A stretch of 64,000 bases of DNA from LMUY01 sp965198895 (GCA_965198895.1 OZ240676.1:3038001-3102000); one strand, 5' to 3'; positions 35,623 to 45,182 are shown, counted from the first letter of the stretch. Numbers and translations: made by a program. Notes: generated by a model from the letters alone, not told the origin.

Positions 35623-37749
35623 CTACGCCATCTGCATCAACCGCCCCAGCCCCGCCGCGCTCCCCAACACCGCAGCCTTCTCACCGCGGCTGAGCAGGGT
35701 GGCCGCGGCCTCGATCGTCTCCGCTTCGTCCAGCTTCGCAAGCCCGGTGGCGAGCAGCGGATTGTCGGAACGGCGCCGGGTTGGCGGCAGCATCCGCTCG
35801 TGCGCGGCCCGCAGCCCGGCATCGTCGCGCAGCCGTCGCAAGGCGTCGGGCGGCACCGCATTGCCCAATTCGCGCGCGCGCGCCACCGCCTGCGCCAGCA
35901 CCGGCGGCGGGGTCATTTCCTCCGGAATGCGCAGCAGCCCGGCGCGGCGCAGTCCCAGCCCGATCGCAGCACTGCTGGTCCATACCGCGAGCGGGATCGC
36001 CAGGGCCTGGCCGAGCACCACCGGCGACATCCAGGCCAGCAGATACGGCGACACCAGGAACGCGCTCACCGCCAAGGCCAGGCCGAATGCGGTGTGCCAG
36101 GCATACAGCCGGGCCACCGTGCCGAACGGGATACTGCCGTCGTCCCGGCGTTGCGCGTTCCAGCCGGAGTCGCGGCCGAGCAGGATGGCGAACACGTCCA
36201 GCGACTGGGTCAGCATCGTCACCGGCGCCAGCAACCCGGCGATCACCGTCTCCAGCAGCAGCGACAGCAAGGCCCGGATGGCGCCGCCACACCCTCGGCG
36301 TAGGCGGCTGTCGAACAGCAGGGCGATGTAGGCGAACAGCTTGGGGGCCAGGAGCAGCGCCATGGTGCCGATGAAGACCCATTTCGCGCGCTCCGGATCG
36401 ACGATCGGCCAGGTCGGGAACAGCGATTTGCCGTTGGGGAAGTAATCCGGCGTCAGGAACCGTGACTGCAACGAGATCGCGATGCCCACCAGGATGAACA
36501 GCAGCCACATCGGCGCCGTGATGTACGACCCCACACCGGTCAGCAGGTGCATGCGGCTGACCCAATGCAGCCCACTCGACGGCAACACCGCCAAATGCTG
36601 CAGGTTGCCCTGGCACCAGCGCCGGTCCCGCACCGCGAGGTCGGGCAGGGAGGGCGGGCTTTCCTCGTAAGAACCCGGCAGGCCCGGCACCATGTGGATC
36701 TGCCAGCCGCCGCGCCGCATCAGGGCGGCCTCCACGAAATCGTGGCTCAGGATGTGGCCGCCGAACGGCTTGCGCCCGTGCAGCAGCGGCAGCCCGGCCT
36801 GGCCGGCGAACGCGGCCGTGCGGATCATGGCGTTGTGGCCCCAGTAATTGCCCTCCGCCCCGTGCCACCAGGCGATGCCGTGCGCGATCGGCGGGCCATA
36901 CACCCGGCCGGCGAATTGCTGCATTCGGGCGAACAGCGAGCGGCCGTTGGCGATCGTCGGCAGCGTCTGGATCAGCCCCACCGCCGGGTGCGCCGCCATG
37001 CCGGCCGCCAGCCGCACCAGTGCGTCGCCGGTCATCACGCTGTCGGCGTCCAGGATCAGGAACTGGCTGTATGCCCCTCCCCAGCGCCGCACCCAGTCGG
37101 CGATGTTGCCGGCCTTGCGCTCGGTATTCTGCGGCCGCCGCCGGTAGTATATCCGAGCCCCGACGCGGTCGCGCAAGGCGAGGTAATGCGCCTCCTCGTC
37201 CACCCACACATCGGCGTCCGTGGTGTCGCTGAGAATGAAGATGTCGAACTGGTCGCCATACCCGGTCGCCGCCAACGAGGCATGGATCGCCTCCAGCCCG
37301 GCCATCACGCGCGACGGCTGCTCGTTATAGGTCGGCATCAGCAGCGCCGTCCGCACGGTGAGAGCGGGCAGCGGGCCGACGCCCACGCCGAGCCGCCGCC
37401 CGCCCCGCAACAGGCACGACACGAAGCCAGTCACCGAGGACGTGAACGAGAGCGCGATCCAGGCGAACAGTGCCACGAACAGCACCAGCAGCAGCACGAT
37501 CAGCGTGGTCATGCCGCCCGAATCCAGCACGCGCAGCATCTCGTGCGCCGCCCCCACCGTCATTGCGACCGCCGGCAGGATCACCACGGCCCGCCGCAGC
37601 CACACCAGCCTCGGTCCGCCGGCGATCCGCTCAGCCCGGGGCGCACCTGCCCCTCGCAGCGCCTGCACCGGCATCTCCATCGGCGCTTCCGGCGGCAGTG
37701 CGGGGGCGAACGGCACGAGAGCGGCTAGGTCGTCCAACGGTAGAGCCAC
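35623..37749 (-). CDS. opgH: Osmoregulated periplasmic glucan glucosyltransferase OpgH
   Basis: About 708 residues from a GTG at 37749 (start uncertain; a TTG at 37737 is also possible). It has N-terminal membrane helices, then the GT2 domain with LLMPTYNEQPSRVMAGLEA, ILDADSVMTGDALVRLA, the HDFVEAALMRRGGW region and RDRRWCQGNLQHL (Q-x-x-R-W). Several more helices complete the pore. It makes linear beta-1,2-glucan from UDP-glucose at the inner membrane. It overlaps opgG by about 25 bases. Confidence 0.93.
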   Translation of the reverse strand: MALPLDDLAALVPFAPALPPEAPMEMPVQALRGAGAPRAERIAGGPRLVWLRRAVVILPAVAMTVGAAHEMLRVLDSGGMTTLIVLLLVLFVALFAWIALSFTSSVTGFVSCLLRGGRRLGVGVGPLPALTVRTALLMPTYNEQPSRVMAGLEAIHASLAATGYGDQFDIFILSDTTDADVWVDEEAHYLALRDRVGARIYYRRRPQNTERKAGNIADWVRRWGGAYSQFLILDADSVMTGDALVRLAAGMAAHPAVGLIQTLPTIANGRSLFARMQQFAGRVYGPPIAHGIAWWHGAEGNYWGHNAMIRTAAFAGQAGLPLLHGRKPFGGHILSHDFVEAALMRRGGWQIHMVPGLPGSYEESPPSLPDLAVRDRRWCQGNLQHLAVLPSSGLHWVSRMHLLTGVGSYITAPMWLLFILVGIAISLQSRFLTPDYFPNGKSLFPTWPIVDPERAKWVFIGTMALLLAPKLFAYIALLFDSRLRRGCGGAIRALLSLLLETVIAGLLAPVTMLTQSLDVFAILLGRDSGWNAQRRDDGSIPFGTVARLYAWHTAFGLALAVSAFLVSPYLLAWMSPVVLGQALAIPLAVWTSSAAIGLGLRRAGLLRIPEEMTPPPVLAQAVARARELGNAVPPDALRRLRDDAGLRAAHERMLPPTRRRSDNPLLATGLAKLDEAETIEAAATLLSRGEKAAVLGSAAGLGRLMQMA

Positions 37750-39224
37750 GTCTCGGTCAGCGGGGTGTCGCCGTCCATCAGGCGGCCGTGCAGCTCGATC
37801 GTGCTCTCCCGGCCCGGCACCAGTTCGAAGCTGATGCGCCAGCCCCCTGTCGCCGGGTCGGGGGTGGAGATCATGTTGCGCAGCTGCCCCTTGTCGCTGG
37901 TCACGTCCAGCCTCGGCGTGGCGCCGGAGGGCAGGGGCGCCACGTCCATGACGAAGTAGCGCGACGCATCCGGCCCCGGCCCGGCCATGGTGGCGGTGAA
38001 CGGGGTCGGCAGGCCGTGCACCGGTGGCGTGGCGCTCCAATGCAGCTTGTAGCCGTAATTGTAGCCGACGCCGGCCTGCAGCTTGGCCTGCGGGCGCCAG
38101 AACGCGACCATGTTGTCGTTCACCTCCTTGTCGGAGGGGATCTCGACCAGCATCACCGAGCCCTCGCCCCAGTCGCCGGCCGGTTCGACCCAGGCGCAGG
38201 GGCGGATGTCGTAGCGCGACTCCAGGTCCTCGTAGGCGGCGAAGCTGCGTTCGCGCTGCTGCAGCCCGAACCCCTTGGGGGATTTGTCCATGAAGCTGCT
38301 GACCTGCAGCCGGGCCGGGTTGTTCAGCTGGCGCCACAGCGTCTCGCCGCGCCCGGTCAGCATCAGCAGCCCGTCCGAATCGTGGACCGAGGGACGCCAG
38401 TCGTCGACACGATTACGCTCGTTGGGGCCGAACAGGTACATGCTGGTCTGCGGCGCGACGCCCACCTGGTCGATGTCCACGCGGGGGAACAGCGTCACCG
38501 CCGTGTCGAACACCGTGTCGTCGCCTGGCGAGATGACGAAGCGGAAGGCCGCGGTGGCGCTCTGGCTATCGAGCAGCGCGTGGATGGTGATCGGCTCCAG
38601 GTGCGGCGAGGGGGCCGGCCGCTCGATCCAGTAGGTGCGGAAGAACGGGAACTCCTCGCCGCCGGGGTCGGCCGTCTTGATCGACAGGCCGCGCGCCGAG
38701 AGTCCGTAGTTCAGCCCCTTCGCCACCGCGCGGAAGTAACTGGCCCCCAGGAAAGCGGCGACCTCGTCGAAATAGTCCGGGCGGTTCATCGGCGCGTGCA
38801 GGCGGAAGCCGGCGAAGCCCAGATCCTCGTTGGTGGGGCGCTGCACGGCGCCGAAGCTGAACTGGTCGGGATTGTACAGGATGGGGGTGCTGCGGCCGTC
38901 CACCACCTCGTTCACGTCCACCCGGCCCTTGTAGATCGAGCCGCGATGGAAGAACTCGATCTGCCAGGGCAGCTTGGTGTCGCGCCACACCGCATGCGCC
39001 TTGTTGAACCGCAGGTCGCGGTACTGGTCGTAGCTGAGGTTGCTCAGGAACGCCGGCAGCGCCGTTTCCTGCGCCTGGAACGGCTTGGTCGACAGCGCCT
39101 GGGCCAGGTTGCGGACCGTGTTGGCGTCGAACGGTGTGCCCACCGGGTCGGCGGCATACGCCGTGAGCGGGGCGCCGATCATCGGCAGCGCCGCGGCAGT
39201 TTTCAGCAGGGTTCGACGATGCAA
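37725..39224 (-). CDS. opgG: Periplasmic glucan biosynthesis protein OpgG/OpgD
   Basis: 499 residues from a TTG at 39224 that follows a GGAGG at the right distance. The N-terminus HRRTLLKTAAALPMIGAPLT reads as a twin-arginine signal, like OpgD. The mature domain contains LSYDQYRDLRFNKAHAVW, IEFFHRGSIYKGRVDVNEV, GFAGFRLHAPMNRPDYFDEV, ARGLSIKTADPGGEEFPFFR and YRWTT at the end, all typical of the OpgG/MdoG fold. It acts in the periplasm on the glucan backbone made by OpgH. Confidence 0.93.
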   Translation of the reverse strand: MHRRTLLKTAAALPMIGAPLTAYAADPVGTPFDANTVRNLAQALSTKPFQAQETALPAFLSNLSYDQYRDLRFNKAHAVWRDTKLPWQIEFFHRGSIYKGRVDVNEVVDGRSTPILYNPDQFSFGAVQRPTNEDLGFAGFRLHAPMNRPDYFDEVAAFLGASYFRAVAKGLNYGLSARGLSIKTADPGGEEFPFFRTYWIERPAPSPHLEPITIHALLDSQSATAAFRFVISPGDDTVFDTAVTLFPRVDIDQVGVAPQTSMYLFGPNERNRVDDWRPSVHDSDGLLMLTGRGETLWRQLNNPARLQVSSFMDKSPKGFGLQQRERSFAAYEDLESRYDIRPCAWVEPAGDWGEGSVMLVEIPSDKEVNDNMVAFWRPQAKLQAGVGYNYGYKLHWSATPPVHGLPTPFTATMAGPGPDASRYFVMDVAPLPSGATPRLDVTSDKGQLRNMISTPDPATGGWRISFELVPGRESTIELHGRLMDGDTPLTETWLYRWTT

Positions 39225-39302
39225 CGCGGCCTCCGGACTTAACCAGTCCGTAATGTCATAGGCTGGGGAGGGTTGCTATCCGGCTAACCCTCCCCGCCGA
39301 AT

Positions 39303-39530
39303 TCAGTTTTCTTCGAACGTCACCGCCACATCGGCGTTGGCGGACAAGCGGACCGTGCCGTTTTCCACCTCGGCGACGAGCCCGGTGGAAATGTAGTGGT
39401 GCCGCTCGTCGCCCGAGCTCTTCTTGGTGAGCTTGATGCGGTGGCCTTGCACGTGGTCGACGGTGCCGACGTGGACGCCATCGGCGCCGATCACGTCGGC
39501 ATGCTCCTTGATCTGGCTGAGGTCGGTCAT
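39303..39530 (-). CDS. DUF2171 domain protein
   Basis: 75 residues. IKEHADVIGADGVHVGTVDHV followed by KLTKKSSGDERHHYI is the DUF2171 pattern, a PRC-barrel-like small domain. Cytoplasmic, function unknown. The gap upstream to 39801 holds a copy of the dispersed repeat and no other gene. Confidence 0.88.
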   Translation of the reverse strand: MTDLSQIKEHADVIGADGVHVGTVDHVQGHRIKLTKKSSGDERHHYISTGLVAEVENGTVRLSANADVAVTFEEN

Positions 39531-39610
39531 GGCTATTTTCCTTTACGATTTGCCGTAGCGCCTGGCGAGGCTGAATAGCTGTGCGCTCCTGGACGCAACT
39601 GCGCCAAGTT

Positions 39611-39756
39611 TTACCGTCTTGCCAGGGCGCGACCCTGGTATCCACGGCGCTCCACAAACGCCGGCCCGGCCGTGTTGCATGCGATATGGCCAAGCACTCG
39701 TCTGATGCCACCAGCCCAACCCCGTGGAGGCCAGGGTCCCGGCCCTGGCATGACGG
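39611..39756. repeat. Dispersed intergenic repeat, copy 2
   Basis: Begins TTACCGTCTTGCCAGGGCG and runs through GACCCTGGTATCCACGG, TGTTGCATGCG, CACCAGCCCAACCCCGTGG and CCTGGCATGACG in the same order and spacing as 25143-25338, but without that copy's extra 50-base segment. No ORF of its own looks real. It sits between the DUF2171 and DUF3830 genes. Confidence 0.85.
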
Positions 39757-39801
39757 TGACGCCTGGACCCGGTCAGCCACGCGCGCTACCAGGGGCGGAT
39801 C

Positions 39802-40215
39802 ATGACCGATCTTCGCATCACGGCGGGCGCGTTCACCTTCGGTGCGCGGTTCGAAGCCGCGGCCCCGCGCACCGTCGCCAAGTTTCGTACTCTGCTGCCC
39901 TATCGCGAGCGCATCATCCACGTGCGCTGGAGCGGCGAGGCCTGCTGGATCCCGCTCGGCGACCTCGACCTCGGGCTCGGCCACGAGAACGCCACCAGCT
40001 ACCCGGCCCCAGGCCAGATCATCCTCTACCCCGGCGGCGTTAGCGAAACCGAAATCCTTCTCGCCTACGGTAGCGTCCAGTTCGCCAGCAAGGTCGGCGT
40101 GCTGGCGGGCAACCACTTCCTCACCATCACCGAGGGGCTGGACCGTGTGGCGGAGCTTGGTCGCCACGTCCTGTGGCACGGCGCGCAGGAGATCGTGTTC
40201 GAGGCAGCGTCCTGA
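39802..40215 (+). CDS. DUF3830 protein (cyclophilin-like fold)
   Basis: 137 residues. TVAKFRTLLPYRERIIHVRWSG and ENATSYPAPGQIILYPGGVSE are hallmark segments of DUF3830, with SKVGVLAGNHFLTITEG near the end. A cyclophilin-like beta barrel is predicted for the family, with no known enzyme activity. It lies 76 bases before cvpA and could share its promoter region. Confidence 0.88.
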   Translation: MTDLRITAGAFTFGARFEAAAPRTVAKFRTLLPYRERIIHVRWSGEACWIPLGDLDLGLGHENATSYPAPGQIILYPGGVSETEILLAYGSVQFASKVGVLAGNHFLTITEGLDRVAELGRHVLWHGAQEIVFEAAS

Positions 40216-40290
40216 ACTAGCGAACGGGGCTTGGCGGAACTCGCCCCGTAGTGGATAGAGCGGCATGACTGAGCGGCTGAGCACCGGCAG

Positions 40291-40872
40291 ATGAACTGGG
40301 TTGACGTTGCGGTCCTCGTTGTCGTGGCATTTTCCGGCATGCTGGGCTTCGTCCGCGGGATGGTGCGCGAGGTGTTCGGCCTGGCCGCCTGGATAGGGGC
40401 CGCGATCGCAGCGATCTGGTTCTTCCCCCAGGTCCAAGGCTTCGCCCGCCGCGCCATCGAGAACGTGGACATCGCCGACCCGGTGGCGTTCGGCGGCATC
40501 TTCCTGCTGGTGCTGATCGTTCTCTCGCTGGTGGCGCGTTTGCTCGGCGGGGCCGTCCGCAAATCTACCCTTGGCGGGCTGGACCGCACTTTAGGGCTGC
40601 TTTTCGGCCTGGCGCGCGGAGCTGCCCTGATCGTTGCCGCGTATCTCATAGCTGGTGCGATCGAACCGGTTGACCGGTGGCCGGATCAGGTGTTGGAAGC
40701 GCGCACCCTGCCCTCCATCTATCTCGGTGCGGCCTGGGTTGTGCAGCGAGTGCCGGACGACTATCGCCCGGTCCTGATTGTGCCTCCTGCCGGCCGGCAG
40801 ACAGGCTCGGCGGATCTGCTTCACGCGAACCCGGTCGGGCGCGCGACGGGCACTCCGCCTGCGCGCCTATAG
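40291..40872 (+). CDS. cvpA: CvpA family membrane protein
   Basis: 193 residues with four predicted helices. MNWVDVAVLVVVAFSGMLGFVRG and FGLAAWIGAAIAAI start the protein in the CvpA way, and LGGLDRTLGLLFGLARGAALIV is the conserved third-helix loop. It is usually next to purF, as here. Function concerns envelope or colicin V production; the detail is not known. Confidence 0.93.
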   Translation: MNWVDVAVLVVVAFSGMLGFVRGMVREVFGLAAWIGAAIAAIWFFPQVQGFARRAIENVDIADPVAFGGIFLLVLIVLSLVARLLGGAVRKSTLGGLDRTLGLLFGLARGAALIVAAYLIAGAIEPVDRWPDQVLEARTLPSIYLGAAWVVQRVPDDYRPVLIVPPAGRQTGSADLLHANPVGRATGTPPARL

Positions 40873-40885
40873 GAAGGGTCCGCCC

Positions 40886-42376
40886 ATGCTGCCGCTTGAC
40901 GACGCAGATTGGCACTACGACGACGATAAGCAGCACGAGGAGTGCGGCATATTCGGCGTCTGGAACGTCCCCGACGCCGCGGCACTCACCGCGCTCGGCC
41001 TGCACGCGCTGCAGCATCGAGGTCAGGAGGCGACCGGCATCGTCTCGTTCGACGGCCAGCGCTTCTACCAGCACCGCGGCCTCGGTTTGGTGGCGGATAA
41101 TTTCGGCGATGCCCGCGTGATCGCGTCGCTGCCCGGCGGCGCGGCGGTGGGCCACAACCGCTACGCCACCACCGGTGAGACGGTGCTGCGCAACGTGCAG
41201 CCGCTATATGCCGATTTCGAGTTCGGCGGCTTCGCGGTCTCCCATAACGGCAACCTTACCAATGCCTTGGCGCTGAAGCGCGCGTTGGTTCGCCGCGGCT
41301 GCCTGTTCCAGTCCACCACCGACAGCGAGGTGTTCGTCCACCTCATCGCCATCAGCCTGTACTCCACGGTCGTGGACCGGCTGATCGACGCGCTGAAGCA
41401 GGTGGTCGGCGCCTACTCGCTGATCTGCCTGTCCAACGAGTCGATGATGGGCGTGCGCGACCCCCTCGGCGTCCGTCCGCTGATCCTGGGCCGGGTTGGC
41501 CCGGCCGACGGCCCCAACTCGAAAGCGGGTGGCGGCTGGGTGCTCGCGTCCGAGACTTGCGCGCTCGACATCGTCGGGGCCGAGTTCGTGCGCGACGTCG
41601 AACCCGGCGAGATCGTGGTGATCAACGACAAGGGCGTGCACAGCATCAAGCCGTTCGGCGCCAATGCCGGCCGGTTCTGCGTGTTCGAATACATCTACTT
41701 CGCTCGTCCCGACTCCGTGGTGGAGGGCACGCCCGTCTACGAGGCCCGCAAGCGGATCGGCGAGGCGCTGGCCCGCGAATCCGCCGTGCCGGCCGACGTG
41801 GTGGTGCCGGTGCCCGATTCCGGCGTGCCCTCCGCCATGGGCTATGCCGAGGCGAGCGGCCTGCCGTTCGAGCTCGGCATCATCCGCAACCACTATATCG
41901 GCCGCACCTTCATCGAGCCGACCGACCAGATCCGTAACTTGGGCGTGAAGCTGAAACACTCCGCCAACCGCGCCGTGCTGAAGGGACGCCGGGTCATCCT
42001 GGTGGACGACTCGATCGTGCGCGGCACCACCAGCCGCAAGATCGTGGAAATGGTGCGGGCGGCCGGCGCGGCGGAGGTGCATATGCGCATCTCCTCGCCA
42101 CCGACGACGCATTCCTGCTTCTACGGCATCGACACGCCGGAGCGCGGCAAGTTGCTTGCGGCCCGGCATAACGTGGCCGAGATGGCGCAACTGATTGGCG
42201 CCGACAGCCTCGCCTTCATTAGCCTGGACGGGTTGTACGGGGCGCTGGGCCAGGCTGGCGGACGCGGCGAGCGCAAGGCGTATTGCGACGCCTGCTTCAC
42301 CGGCGAATACCCGATCGGCCTGTCGGACATCACCAACGAGGCCGAGCGCCAGCTCAGCTTGCTGCCCGGCGAGTGA
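40886..42376 (+). CDS. purF: Amidophosphoribosyltransferase
   Basis: 496 residues from the ATG at 40886 (AGGAAGGG upstream). A short propeptide precedes ECGIFGVWN; Cys20 becomes the N-terminal nucleophile of the glutaminase domain. The PRPP-binding motif is VILVDDSIVRGTTSRKIV near residues 368-385, and YCDACFTGEYP near the end. It catalyses the first step of purine synthesis. The stop overlaps the SDR start (GTGA). Confidence 0.97.
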   Translation: MLPLDDADWHYDDDKQHEECGIFGVWNVPDAAALTALGLHALQHRGQEATGIVSFDGQRFYQHRGLGLVADNFGDARVIASLPGGAAVGHNRYATTGETVLRNVQPLYADFEFGGFAVSHNGNLTNALALKRALVRRGCLFQSTTDSEVFVHLIAISLYSTVVDRLIDALKQVVGAYSLICLSNESMMGVRDPLGVRPLILGRVGPADGPNSKAGGGWVLASETCALDIVGAEFVRDVEPGEIVVINDKGVHSIKPFGANAGRFCVFEYIYFARPDSVVEGTPVYEARKRIGEALARESAVPADVVVPVPDSGVPSAMGYAEASGLPFELGIIRNHYIGRTFIEPTDQIRNLGVKLKHSANRAVLKGRRVILVDDSIVRGTTSRKIVEMVRAAGAAEVHMRISSPPTTHSCFYGIDTPERGKLLAARHNVAEMAQLIGADSLAFISLDGLYGALGQAGGRGERKAYCDACFTGEYPIGLSDITNEAERQLSLLPGE

Positions 42377-43080
42377 GCGGGACCTCGGGCCGGGTCGCCT
42401 TCGTCACCGGGGCGAGCCGGGGCATCGGGGCCGCGGTCGCCGTCGAGCTGGCCCGCGCGGGGCTGCACGTGGTGATCACCGCCCGCACCCAGGGTGGTCT
42501 GGAAGAGACCGACGACGCGATCCGCGCCGCGGGTGGCACCGCGACGCTGCTGCCGCTCGACCTGGCAGACGGCGACCAACTGGACAGCGTCGGTCCGAGC
42601 CTGCTGGAGCGGTTCGGCCGGCTGGACGTGCTGGTGCACGCGGCCGGGGCGCTGGGCAAGCTGACCCCGGCGCCGCACATCCTGCCCCGCGATTTCTCCG
42701 CGACCGTTGCTGCGAATTTCGAGTCCGCCTGGCGCGTGATTCGCACCTGCGGCCCTTTGCTGCTGGTTGCCGAGGCCGGGCGGGCGGTGTTCGTCACGGA
42801 CGGACTGGTTGCTCGCCCGCGCGCCTATTGGGGCTTGTACGGCGCGACCAAGGCGGCGATGCACCATCTTGTGCTGTCCTGGGCGGAGGAAGTCCGCAAT
42901 ACGCGCTGCCGGGTCAATCTGTTCGACCCCGGCCCTGTCGCCACCCGGCTGCGCAAGGAGGCGATGCCAGGGGAGGACCCGGCGACGCTGCGTGGCCCGG
43001 AGGATGTGGCGCCTGGGATCGCTGCTCTGTGCGACCCGGCGTACAAAGGAAACGGCGAAGTCATCTCCCCCTCCCCCTGA
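42373..43080 (+). CDS. Short-chain dehydrogenase/reductase
   Basis: 235 residues from a GTG at 42373 overlapping the purF stop. VAFVTGASRGIGAAVAVELA is the NAD(P)-binding motif, VLVHAAGALG replaces the NNAG motif, and the active site reads FVTDGLVAR then YWGLYGATKAAMHHL with Tyr-x3-Lys. The catalytic Ser position is Asp-Gly here, a deviation. The end EVISPSP runs into the palindromic repeat, so the original C-terminus may have been replaced. purF-SDR linkage is common in relatives. Confidence 0.9.
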   Translation: MSGTSGRVAFVTGASRGIGAAVAVELARAGLHVVITARTQGGLEETDDAIRAAGGTATLLPLDLADGDQLDSVGPSLLERFGRLDVLVHAAGALGKLTPAPHILPRDFSATVAANFESAWRVIRTCGPLLLVAEAGRAVFVTDGLVARPRAYWGLYGATKAAMHHLVLSWAEEVRNTRCRVNLFDPGPVATRLRKEAMPGEDPATLRGPEDVAPGIAALCDPAYKGNGEVISPSP

Positions 43081-43170
43081 GGGTGCCGGGGGGAGGCGTG
43101 TCACACGCGACCTCGATTGGGCGCGGCGCACCCCTCACCCCGACCTTCTCCCGCAAGGGGAGAGGGAGAA
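43065..43170. repeat. C/G-rich palindromic repeat, copy 2, overlapping the SDR stop
   Basis: Left half CCCCCTCCCCCTGAGGGTG and right half CACCCCTCACCCCGACCTTC continue into CTCCCGCAAGGGGAGAGGGA. It separates two convergent genes and supplies the last codons of the SDR. Confidence 0.8.
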
Positions 43171-43173
43171 CAA

Positions 43174-44478
43174 CTACTCCGCCGGCAATGCCGAGCGCAC
43201 GCTGGGCGCCTCCTCCAGCTTCGAATCGTGCCGTAGCGCCAGCACGATCCCCATCGAGACCAAGCCGCAGGCCGCCAGGCACCACAGGCCGCCGTTGAAG
43301 CTGCCGGTCGCGTCCTTGATGTAGCCCATCGCAAACGGCCCGAAGAAGCCGGACAAATTCCCGACCGAGTTCACCACTGCGATGCCGCCTGCCGCCGCCG
43401 CGCCCGACAAATAGGCCGTCGGCAGCGTCCAGATCACCGGCAGGCACGCGAAGATGCCGAAGCCCGCGACGGTCAGCGCGATCATCTTCAGGGTCGGGTC
43501 CGGCAGCATCGTCGACACCGCGATGCCGGCTGCCGCGATGAACAGCGCCACGGCGGCATGCCCCTTGCGCTCCTTGCGGGCGTCGGACCGGCGGCCATAC
43601 CACACCATGCCGACCGTGCCGACGATGTAGGGGATCGCGGTCACGAAGCCGGTCTGCACGTTGGTGAGGCCGAACCCCTTGACGATGGTCGGCAGGAAGA
43701 AGCTGAGCCCGTAATTGCAGGCAACCGCGCCGAAATACACGAACGCCACGGCCAACACCCGAGGGTTGAGCACGGCCTGCCACACGCTGTATTGGCGCTG
43801 CGCCTCGCGCTGCTGGCGCTCCCGCGCCAAGCGGTCCATCAGCCAGGCGCGCTCCGCCGGGTCGAGCCAGGTCGCATCGGCGGGCTTGTCGGTGAGGTAG
43901 AAGTAGACGACGCCCGAGAGCACGATCGCCGGGGCGGCCTCCAGGATATACAGCCACTGCCAGCCATGCAGGCCCATCCAGCCCTCCAGCCCCAGCAGCA
44001 TGCCGGAGACGGGCGACCCGATGACCGACGAGAGCGGGATTGCGGCCATGAACAGCCCGATGATGCGGGCCCGTTCGGCGGCGGGGAACCACAGTGTCAG
44101 GAAGAAGATGATCCCGGGGAAGAAGCCGGCCTCCGCGAAGCCGAGCAGCACGCGCACGGTGTAGAAGCTGTATTCGCCGGTGATGAACGCCATACAGCCG
44201 GACAGGATGCCCCAACTCAGCATGATGCGCGCGATCCATTTGCGGGCGCCGAACCGTTCCAGGAACAGGTTGGAGGGCACCTCGAAGATGAAATACGCGA
44301 TGAAGAAGATGCCGGCGCCGAACCCGAACGCGGTCTGCGAGAGATGCAGGTCCTTGCTCATGGTCAGTGCGGCGAACCCGACATTCACCCGGTCGAGATA
44401 GGCCACGAAGTAACAGAGCACCAGGAATGGCACGAGGCGCATCGTAACCCGGCGAACGGTCCGGCTTTCCAAGGACAT
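43174..44478 (-). CDS. MFS transporter of the anion:cation symporter (ACS) family
   Basis: 434 residues from the ATG at 44478, preceded by GGAGACC; an earlier in-frame start at 44553 lacks support. FVAYLDRVNVGFAALTMSKDL at helix 1 is the ACS signature; EVPSNLFLERFGARKWIAR and GFAEAGFFPGIIFFLTLWFP follow. Twelve helices. Family members take up organic anions such as tartrate, phthalate or glucarate; the substrate is not determinable. Confidence 0.9.
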   Translation of the reverse strand: MSLESRTVRRVTMRLVPFLVLCYFVAYLDRVNVGFAALTMSKDLHLSQTAFGFGAGIFFIAYFIFEVPSNLFLERFGARKWIARIMLSWGILSGCMAFITGEYSFYTVRVLLGFAEAGFFPGIIFFLTLWFPAAERARIIGLFMAAIPLSSVIGSPVSGMLLGLEGWMGLHGWQWLYILEAAPAIVLSGVVYFYLTDKPADATWLDPAERAWLMDRLARERQQREAQRQYSVWQAVLNPRVLAVAFVYFGAVACNYGLSFFLPTIVKGFGLTNVQTGFVTAIPYIVGTVGMVWYGRRSDARKERKGHAAVALFIAAAGIAVSTMLPDPTLKMIALTVAGFGIFACLPVIWTLPTAYLSGAAAAGGIAVVNSVGNLSGFFGPFAMGYIKDATGSFNGGLWCLAACGLVSMGIVLALRHDSKLEEAPSVRSALPAE

Positions 44479-44687
44479 GTCACAGGTCTCCACTTGCAGC
44501 CGTTCGGCTGCTTGTTCCCATGGGAACTCTGGCGGAGAGCAGGGCACCTGCAAAGAACTATTTCACAGAGGTCGAGCAGCCACATGACTTCTGGCAGTCA
44601 TACTTACCTTTGTAGCGAACGTTACTGCAATGCAGCAAGATTCGATATGACTGTGTAACGCCACGAGGGTTGTGGTTCAGGCCGCCG

Positions 44688-45182
44688 TTAGCCCTTCAGC
44701 GCATGCTCCAGCGCCGCCTTGTCCATTCGGCTGCGGCCCTTGATGCCCTTTTGCGCCGCCTGTTTCATCAGCTCGGCTTTCGTGTGGCCGGACCGGAATG
44801 GCGCCGTCTTTTCCGCCACATCCGTCGGTTGGGCGGAGAACTGCTTGCCGGCCTTGCTGTCCGCCCGCTTCTTGGCGGTCGTGCGCTGGTATTCACCCGC
44901 CGTGAGTGCCTCACGTGCTTGCTTCGGTAGATAGCGCTCGCCCGTCTTGCCGCTCTCCTGGCCGGATTTGGTGCCCCACTCCTCGTGTTCCCACTGCACC
45001 AGGTGGTTGTCGGCCGACTTCTTGCCTTTGTAGCCGCCGCCCTCGTGCTTGTATTCGTTGACCGCCAACTGCGCCTTGCGAGCCGACCACTGGCCGGGCT
45101 TGCCGCCCTTGTCGCCTTTGGTGACGTCCGTCTTCACCTTCTCCCACAGCTTGGGATCGGTCTTCTCCGCGGTCTTGGCCAT
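44688..45182 (-). CDS. Basic hypothetical protein (DUF5872-like) with SAP/Rho-N-like tail
   Basis: 164 residues, Lys-rich. The N-terminal half DPKLWEKVKTDVTKGDKGGK and QWSARKAQLAVNEYKHEGG resemble a family I recall as DUF5872. The C-terminal TKAELMKQAAQKGIKGRSRM resembles SAP/Rho-N nucleic acid-binding helices. A DNA- or RNA-binding role is plausible but unproven. The 209-base gap upstream of the MFS gene start holds nothing else visible. Confidence 0.75.
   Translation of the reverse strand: MAKTAEKTDPKLWEKVKTDVTKGDKGGKPGQWSARKAQLAVNEYKHEGGGYKGKKSADNHLVQWEHEEWGTKSGQESGKTGERYLPKQAREALTAGEYQRTTAKKRADSKAGKQFSAQPTDVAEKTAPFRSGHTKAELMKQAAQKGIKGRSRMDKAALEHALKG

Noticed and set aside
35623..38337. 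904-codon frame on the minus strand
   Set aside because: The first part is a shadow of opgG; only the part after about 37749 encodes OpgH.
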